NCBI GenBank assembly: GCA_023554435.1
Contig: JAMJQV010000314.1
Location: 1 to 10,502, forward strand
DNA length: 10,502 bases
Origin: Gemmatimonadota bacterium
GTDB lineage: Bacteria > Gemmatimonadota > Gemmatimonadetes > Palauibacterales > Palauibacteraceae
Reading direction: 5' to 3'
The notes below the pieces were generated by a model. The model saw only the letters and a list, made by a program, of their open reading frames with translations. It had not been told where the DNA came from and searched no databases. A program made the position numbers and the translations under genes. Below, in pieces: positions 7,246-10,502 of this stretch (position 1 is the first letter of the stretch; each line of letters opens with the position of its first letter).

Positions 7246-8301
7246 TCAGGGCCCGCCGGGATATGAAAACTCCGTCGTCAGGATTTCTTCCGTGTAGAAG
7301 CTGAACGGCTCGCCCAGCCCGATCCCGCTCCCGGCCCGTTTTTGCCTTTCTTCCAACCACAACGGCAGCAACGAAACAGGGTCGGCCATCAACTCCACCC
7401 GGCCCTCCAGGATCAACTCCTGGAATGTCAGCGGACTCTCGCCCCCTTCTCCGTAGCCAGCGGGGAGTTCCCGTCCGGTGGCCGCCAGGAGCTGGGCTCC
7501 CAGCGAATCCGCGAGCAGCCGCGCCGCCTCGCCGATGGCCTGCGGCGCCGGCCGCGTCACCATTACGAACACGGCGCACATGACCCCCCCGCCCGGAGCC
7601 TCGCAGGCGATCTTCTGGGTGACTCCGGCCTGGATCGTATACTCGATGGCCGGACCCGGAACCAGGGGATTCGGGGCCTCGATCTCCGCCCCGAACACCT
7701 GCCCGATCTCCCAGTCCGTTGCGGCCCACTTGTCCACCAGGGACGACCACCGATCGGCCGCCAATCCCTCGATCACATCATCGTTGACCACCACGGCCAG
7801 CAGGCTGTCCAGCAGGACGAGTATCTCCGGGTCTCCACCCCCCAGGGCCGAAGCCACGGGCCGAATCGAACTCGCGACGCGGAACCGGAACCCCTCGACG
7901 TCGTCCACCCGGATGAACTCCCCTTCCTCGCTTACTACCAGGTCCGGGAGTCGCATCCAGTATTCCAGGTTGTCGGCCACCACGGTATTGACCCGGGCGA
8001 TGGGCGGTAGCTCCTCCGGAAAATCGCCGACTCGCTCTACCCGGATGTCCTCGTGGGAGATCAGGAGGCCATCCCGATGATCGCTGACGACGATCGAGTA
8101 CGTGGCGGTAGACACCCGGCCCGAATCGGCGACGCTTCCTTCGCGAAGAACACCCACGCGGGTTTCGCTCGCCTCGATGCGCATGCCGGGCTGCCACCCG
8201 AAACCGGGCCTGAACGTCTCTCCCTGCTGTCCTGCAGCGGGCGAGCCCGCGGCCATCGAGAGGGCCTGAATGAGAAGGACCGCCGCGAGAGGACGAGCCA
8301 T
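7246..8301 (-). CDS. Hypothetical secreted protein, unrecognised family
   Basis: I do not recognise this 351-residue protein. It begins with a probable Sec signal peptide (residues 1 to about 23, MARPLAAVLLIQALSMAAGS then PAAG). The mature part is acidic and has no membrane segment. Visible landmarks are FGWQPGMRIEA near the mature N-terminus, a stretch of alternating strand-like sequence (residues 63-135), a single pair of cysteines (C233 and C242) that could form a disulphide in an extracytoplasmic protein, and a helical C-terminal half with LLADSLGAQLLAA and LLPLWLEERQKRAGSG. The ATG at 8301 is chosen because AGGAA (8307-8311) sits 5 nt upstream and it starts the signal peptide; the open frame further upstream runs into the preceding gene. 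It is 46 bp downstream of the propeller lipoprotein gene and 82 bp upstream of the beta-galactosidase gene, all on one strand. Codons 2-8 lie inside a 20-bp repeat that recurs in the upstream gap. Confidence 0.75.
   Translation of the reverse strand: MARPLAAVLLIQALSMAAGSPAAGQQGETFRPGFGWQPGMRIEASETRVGVLREGSVADSGRVSTATYSIVVSDHRDGLLISHEDIRVERVGDFPEELPPIARVNTVVADNLEYWMRLPDLVVSEEGEFIRVDDVEGFRFRVASSIRPVASALGGGDPEILVLLDSLLAVVVNDDVIEGLAADRWSSLVDKWAATDWEIGQVFGAEIEAPNPLVPGPAIEYTIQAGVTQKIACEAPGGGVMCAVFVMVTRPAPQAIGEAARLLADSLGAQLLAATGRELPAGYGEGGESPLTFQELILEGRVELMADPVSLLPLWLEERQKRAGSGIGLGEPFSFYTEEILTTEFSYPGGP
8280..8299. repeat. 20-bp direct repeat, copy within the secreted-protein gene
   Basis: This copy covers the third base of the start codon and codons 2-7 plus one base of the secreted-protein gene. 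It is identical over 20 bp to 8326-8345 and starts 46 bp before it. The bases flanking the repeat differ between the copies. Confidence 0.85.
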
Positions 8302-8325
8302 TGGACTTCCTTTCCGTGAGGTCGG

Positions 8326-8345
8326 CCGCCGCGAGAGGACGAGCC
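8326..8345. repeat. 20-bp direct repeat, intergenic copy
   Basis: This copy lies in the gap between the propeller stop codon (8348-8350) and the secreted-protein start, only 2 bp from that stop. It duplicates the beginning of the downstream reading frame out of frame (46-bp offset) and without its ATG. Confidence 0.85.
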
Positions 8346-8347
8346 GA

Positions 8348-9535
8348 CTATCGCACGATCTCGTACAACACGATATCGATGGTGCCCGTATCGGTCGGCT
8401 CCAGCGAGACGACCCGGTAGGCGGTCGCCCGACCGGCGAATGCCACGGGAAACGGCGACCCCGGGGGCAGGGTCCCCGTGTACGCCCCGTCCGCGCCGTA
8501 TACATCGACGGCCGGTTCGGGCTCTCCGTTCACCCGCCCACGACGTACCCACAGGGTGCCGTCCGGCGCCACGGCCAGACCCGAGATCGCCGGCACGACC
8601 GGCGCGAAACCGCGCGCTTCCACCAGCTCTGTCGGCGAGATGCGGCAGCGGACGGGGGCCGTAAGCTCGTAGCCCCCGGCGACTTCCTGCAGGGCCAGCT
8701 CCCGGGTCGCGGGGCGCGGCTCCTCGACGCGGGAGATCCTTCTCTCGAGCACCCCTGAGCGGAAGACCTCGACCTCGTACCGCGGACCCGTCACCAGCGC
8801 AACGATGTCGCCGCCGAGCGCCCAATGCAGCTGAGGGGCGAAGATCGGCTCGACCGGCACACCGCCGAGTCCGCAGCTCGGGAAGGAGGCCGCAACCGTG
8901 GTCTGAGCCATCTCGCCCAGGGTCCCGGTCCGGGTCTCCGCTTTCACCACCAGCCGTACGATTCTACCCTCCCGTCCATCGGCCGCCAGTGACGGGTAGA
9001 GTAAGCCCCAGCTCGTCAACCCGAGTTCGGGGCCCCAGAACGGCGCGTCGAGTCGCTCGAGTGGCGGAAGTTCGCCCGAGGGGCCCCAGCGTGCGATTCC
9101 ACCCGTACCGTAGTCGTGGACCGCTACCTCCCCATCGGCCGAAACCGCGAGGGCGGTCGGCTGGGACAGTTCGCCCGGCCCCTGACCCGGTCGACCCATA
9201 CTCCCGACCATGCTGCCGGAGCCGCCGAACACGACCACCCGGCCCCCAGCGCCGTCCAGCACGTAGACCCTGCCCTCCCGGTCGGCCCCGACTTCCCAGG
9301 GAGACACTTCCATGAAGCGGACGTCACCATCGACCTCGGGAGATATCGTGACGCGGGCCTCGAACGACCAATCGAGGGGAGTGTCCGGACCCCGAACCGC
9401 AACACGCTCGACACCATCCTCCGTCGAACGTTCGACCGTGGCTCCGAAGTCGGAGCCCGGGTCGCACGCGGACGCAAGAACCACCCAGGTGCTGATGGCG
9501 ATGATGGACCGAACGGCGCGGGTCCCGGACCTCAC
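8348..9535 (-). CDS. 6-bladed beta-propeller lipoprotein
   Basis: A 395-residue cell-envelope protein. From the GTG at 9535 it opens with a lipoprotein-like signal: basic start (RSGTRAVR), short hydrophobic segment (SIIAISTWVVL) and a lipobox ASAC with Cys at residue 24. The rest is propeller-like. Blade motifs of the NHL/6-bladed type are visible: ADREGRVYVLDGAGGRVVVF (about 84-103), MGRPGQGPGELSQPTALAVSADGEVAVHD (about 113-140) and ISGLAVAPDGTLWVRRG near the C-terminus. The GQGPGEL motif is typical of a propeller family common in Bacteroidetes and, as I recall, expanded in Gemmatimonadota. These proteins bind ligands or partners; no enzyme motif is seen. The start is uncertain: a strong AGGGAGG (9564-9570) fits a CTG at 9556 that overlaps the stop of the GroES-like gene by 4 nt and would give 402 residues. 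The much longer upstream open frame is a shadow of the GroES-like gene. Confidence 0.75.
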   Translation of the reverse strand: MRSGTRAVRSIIAISTWVVLASACDPGSDFGATVERSTEDGVERVAVRGPDTPLDWSFEARVTISPEVDGDVRFMEVSPWEVGADREGRVYVLDGAGGRVVVFGGSGSMVGSMGRPGQGPGELSQPTALAVSADGEVAVHDYGTGGIARWGPSGELPPLERLDAPFWGPELGLTSWGLLYPSLAADGREGRIVRLVVKAETRTGTLGEMAQTTVAASFPSCGLGGVPVEPIFAPQLHWALGGDIVALVTGPRYEVEVFRSGVLERRISRVEEPRPATRELALQEVAGGYELTAPVRCRISPTELVEARGFAPVVPAISGLAVAPDGTLWVRRGRVNGEPEPAVDVYGADGAYTGTLPPGSPFPVAFAGRATAYRVVSLEPTDTGTIDIVLYEIVR

Positions 9536-9552
9536 GACACCGGACGGAAGAC

Positions 9553-9918
9553 TCAGGGAAGTTCCTCCCTGACCAGGGTGAGGATGGCGGCCTGCGGTAT
9601 CACGAGGTACGTCTTGCCCTCGAATTCGATCTCGACGGCTGCCCGACGAAAGAACAGGGCATAGTCTCCGGGCAGGGCCTGCACCGGCATGTAGCGCGCC
9701 TCTCCCTGGCCGATCTTCCAGGGCTCTTCGTCCAGCTCGGTGGGGGCGGAGACCGGGGTGCCCGGGCCGGTCGCCACCACGGTGCCGCCCTGGACCTCCT
9801 TCTTGTCGACGGCCGTCGGCGGAAGATACAACCCGACTCGCGTCCGCTCCTCGCCTTCCTCCGGGGATACGAGGATCCGGTCTCCGACCACGAGCAAGCG
9901 CTTCTTCCAACCGTCCAT
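9553..9918 (-). CDS. Divergent GroES-like co-chaperonin family protein
   Basis: A 121-residue cytoplasmic protein with the chaperonin-10 pattern: VVGDRILVSPEE (about 10-21), a mobile-loop-like segment ERTRVGLYLPPTA (24-36), GGTVVATGPGTPV (44-56), and a C-terminal FEGKTYLVIPQAAILTLVREE. It differs from housekeeping GroES (about 95-100 residues): the hydrophobic mobile-loop tripeptide reads LYL instead of IVL, and about 28 extra residues (57-84, including DEEPWKIGQGEARYMPVQ) fall in the roof region before GDYALFF. No groEL accompanies it. I recall similar 115-125-residue 'co-chaperone GroES family' proteins in Bacteroidetes. The ATG at 9918 is fixed by a GGAGG (9925-9929) with 6-nt spacing; the longer open frame to 9990 has no such site. 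It appears to lead the minus-strand run, and its stop overlaps a possible CTG start of the propeller gene. Whether it works with GroEL is unknown. Confidence 0.8.
   Translation of the reverse strand: MDGWKKRLLVVGDRILVSPEEGEERTRVGLYLPPTAVDKKEVQGGTVVATGPGTPVSAPTELDEEPWKIGQGEARYMPVQALPGDYALFFRRAAVEIEFEGKTYLVIPQAAILTLVREELP
9564..9570 (-). promoter_or_regulatory. Strong Shine-Dalgarno AGGGAGG inside the end of the GroES-like gene
   Basis: AGGGAGG on the minus strand lies 7 nt before CTG 9556-9554, which forms a CTGA overlap with the GroES-like stop codon. It is 28 nt from the more conventional GTG at 9535, too far for standard initiation there. It therefore favours a non-standard CTG start for the propeller lipoprotein. 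Confidence 0.4.
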
Positions 9919-9995
9919 AGCATGCCTCCGTCGAGTATCACAGAACTGCGCTGGACAAGATACCGGTACCCGCCGTTGCGGGCGACGCAACCTAT

Positions 9996-10023
9996 TTGAC
10001 TAGTCTGACTAGTGTGTTAATAT
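9996..10023 (+). promoter_or_regulatory. Predicted promoter of the toxin-antitoxin operon
   Basis: TTGACT (9996-10001) matches the -35 consensus at 5 of 6 bases. TAATAT (10018-10023), with a 16-bp spacer, matches the -10 at 4 of 6. The segment is clearly AT-richer than its surroundings. Transcription would begin about 7 bp past the -10, at or next to the ATG at 10031, and no Shine-Dalgarno is present, so the mRNA is probably leaderless or nearly so. Confidence 0.5.
9997..10013. promoter_or_regulatory. Paired ACTAGT operator, probably bound by the antitoxin
   Basis: Two copies of TGACTAGT (9997-10004 and 10006-10013) repeat at a 9-bp period. Because ACTAGT is itself a palindrome, the pair is also an inverted repeat with a 3-nt centre. 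It fills the space from the -35 to just before the -10. Phd/YefM antitoxins repress their own operons by binding paired palindromes in this position, so autoregulation is the likely role. Confidence 0.5.
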
Positions 10024-10030
10024 CCCGTTC

Positions 10031-10303
10031 ATGACCACATACTCCCTTTATGAGGCCAAGGCTCGATTCAGCGAGGTCATCCGCCTCGTTCGGCAGGGCC
10101 GCACCGTCACCGTTACCTACCGCGGAGAGCCCGTGGCGCGGATACGGCCCGTCAAGGATGGGTCGTCCGAACTCGAGGAGCGCTTGCAGCGGTTCGAGGA
10201 TGCGGGGGTGCTGCATTCTCCCGACGAACCGGCGGCTCCCCTCGAGCGGGTCGCGCGGAGGCCGGGGGCGTTGGACCGGTTCCTGGCAGAGCGGGAAGAA
10301 TGA
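10031..10303 (+). CDS. Phd/YefM family antitoxin
   Basis: A 90-residue type II antitoxin. Residues 1-41 are a textbook Phd/YefM DNA-binding domain (YSLYEAKARFSEVIRLVRQG, then TVTVTYRGEPVARIRPV). Residues 45-90 are a charged, probably disordered tail (SSELEERLQRFED, ending in GALDRFLAEREE) that would wrap and neutralise the toxin. Its stop overlaps the ATG of the following PIN-domain gene by 4 nt (ATGA), the usual coupled antitoxin-toxin order. A promoter with paired palindromes lies directly upstream, consistent with autorepression. There is no Shine-Dalgarno; the ATG at 10031 is chosen because it begins the conserved domain and sits at the predicted transcription start. Confidence 0.9.
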   Translation: MTTYSLYEAKARFSEVIRLVRQGRTVTVTYRGEPVARIRPVKDGSSELEERLQRFEDAGVLHSPDEPAAPLERVARRPGALDRFLAEREE

Positions 10304-10502
10304 ACGTCGCCTACATCGACACGTCGTCTCTGGTCGCGATCGCGTTCGGCGAGGCCGGGGGACTGGCGGTGGCCCGTCGCCTCGACGCGATGGACCGGCT
10401 CTTCGCCTCGAACCTCCTGGAAGCCGAGCTTCGAGCGACCTTCGTCCGAGAGCGGGTTCCCGCGGATCATCCGCTGCTCGGGCGCATCACCTGGGTGCTT
10501 CC
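10300..10502 (+). CDS. PIN-domain toxin (VapC-like), 3' partial
   Basis: The first 67 codons of a PIN-domain ribonuclease, cut by the window edge (full-length members are about 130-145 residues). The start MNVAYIDTSSLVAIAFGE carries the first PIN metal-binding aspartate (D7), and SNLLEAELRATF carries the second acidic ligand (probably E43). The later Asp residues lie outside the window, so catalytic integrity cannot be judged. VapC-type toxins are Mg-dependent RNases cutting tRNA or rRNA. The ATG overlaps the antitoxin stop (ATGA). Its partner is a Phd/YefM antitoxin, a common pairing. Confidence 0.85.
   Translation, partial: MNVAYIDTSSLVAIAFGEAGGLAVARRLDAMDRLFASNLLEAELRATFVRERVPADHPLLGRITWVL

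Noticed and set aside
7234..7256. Inverted repeat GCGGGC/GCCCGC around the stop codon of the secreted-protein gene
   Set aside because: A 6-bp stem with an 11-nt loop and no T-tract on the minus strand; too weak to call a terminator that would split the operon.
6009..7304. Long + strand open frame (431 codons) opposite the beta-galactosidase gene, with others such as 4929-5963, 2350-3321 and 3444-4571
   Set aside because: These are antisense shadows of strongly supported genes in GC-rich DNA. Their translations are Arg/Val/His/Pro-rich low-information sequence without recognisable domains or ribosome-binding sites.
8061..8825. Minus-strand open frame of 254 codons overlapping the propeller and secreted-protein genes
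   Set aside because: It is an Arg/Gly-rich out-of-frame shadow that covers parts of two genes with signal peptides and recognisable composition.
9969..9982. CCCGC-CGTT-GCGGG hairpin between the divergent GroES-like and antitoxin genes
   Set aside because: A 5-bp stem with no T-tract and no relation to a promoter; likely chance in GC-rich sequence.
9911..9990. Longer N-terminus (24 extra codons, from 9990) for the GroES-like protein
   Set aside because: The extra residues are Arg-rich and outside the fold, while the ATG at 9918 has a GGAGG at ideal spacing.
1..10502. tRNA, rRNA, CRISPR array, IS element, phage or defence island
   Set aside because: I saw no cloverleaf-like segments, repeat-spacer arrays, transposase motifs, terminal inverted repeats or integrase genes. 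The toxin-antitoxin pair alone does not make a defence island.

Overview
The window is GC-rich, densely coding DNA from a Gram-negative bacterium. It has a predicted outer-membrane beta-barrel protein, a lipoprotein signal, Sec and Tat signal peptides, and short or overlapping gene junctions. The mix of genes (a lipobox-bearing 6-bladed propeller, a GroES-like protein of the type I recall from Bacteroidetes relatives, Tat-exported GH109, and a NagB-LmbE type protein) best suits the FCB/Gemmatimonadota side of the tree. I infer Gemmatimonadota from style alone; there is no marker gene here.

Layout. On the + strand, 1-717 is the C-terminal end of a glucosamine-6-phosphate deaminase-like/PIG-L (LmbE) protein. 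Converging on it is a long run of seven minus-strand genes. In transcription order, from 9918 down to 751, they are: a divergent GroES-like protein, a propeller lipoprotein, an unrecognised secreted protein, a secreted GH2 beta-galactosidase, a secreted endonuclease/exonuclease/phosphatase (EEP) fold protein, a Tat-exported GH109 alpha-N-acetylgalactosaminidase-like protein, and a DUF481 outer-membrane protein. At the right edge, on the + strand, is a Phd/YefM-PIN toxin-antitoxin pair; its toxin runs off the window. There is no gene-free stretch longer than about 115 bp, and I see no RNA gene, IS element or CRISPR array.

How the genes fit together. The core is the beta-galactosidase, EEP and GH109 block (3936-7163, 3081-3935 and 1738-3084). 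The first junction abuts exactly and the second overlaps by 4 nt, so the three are almost certainly one transcript with coupled translation. All three are predicted to be exported. A beta-galactosidase together with an alpha-GalNAc-ase could strip Gal-beta-GalNAc-alpha units (O-glycan core-1-like) outside the cytoplasm. The amino-sugar deaminase/deacetylase-like gene next door would suit later metabolism of the released amino sugar. That pathway is inference. No transporter, kinase or regulator is visible, but a palindrome with a central CG, of the kind LacI/GalR-family regulators bind, lies just upstream of the beta-galactosidase gene.

Smaller points of interest are a perfect 20-bp direct repeat around the junction at 8280-8345, a strong Shine-Dalgarno site that points to a CTG start overlapping the GroES-like stop codon, and a paired palindromic operator inside the apparently leaderless promoter of the toxin-antitoxin operon.
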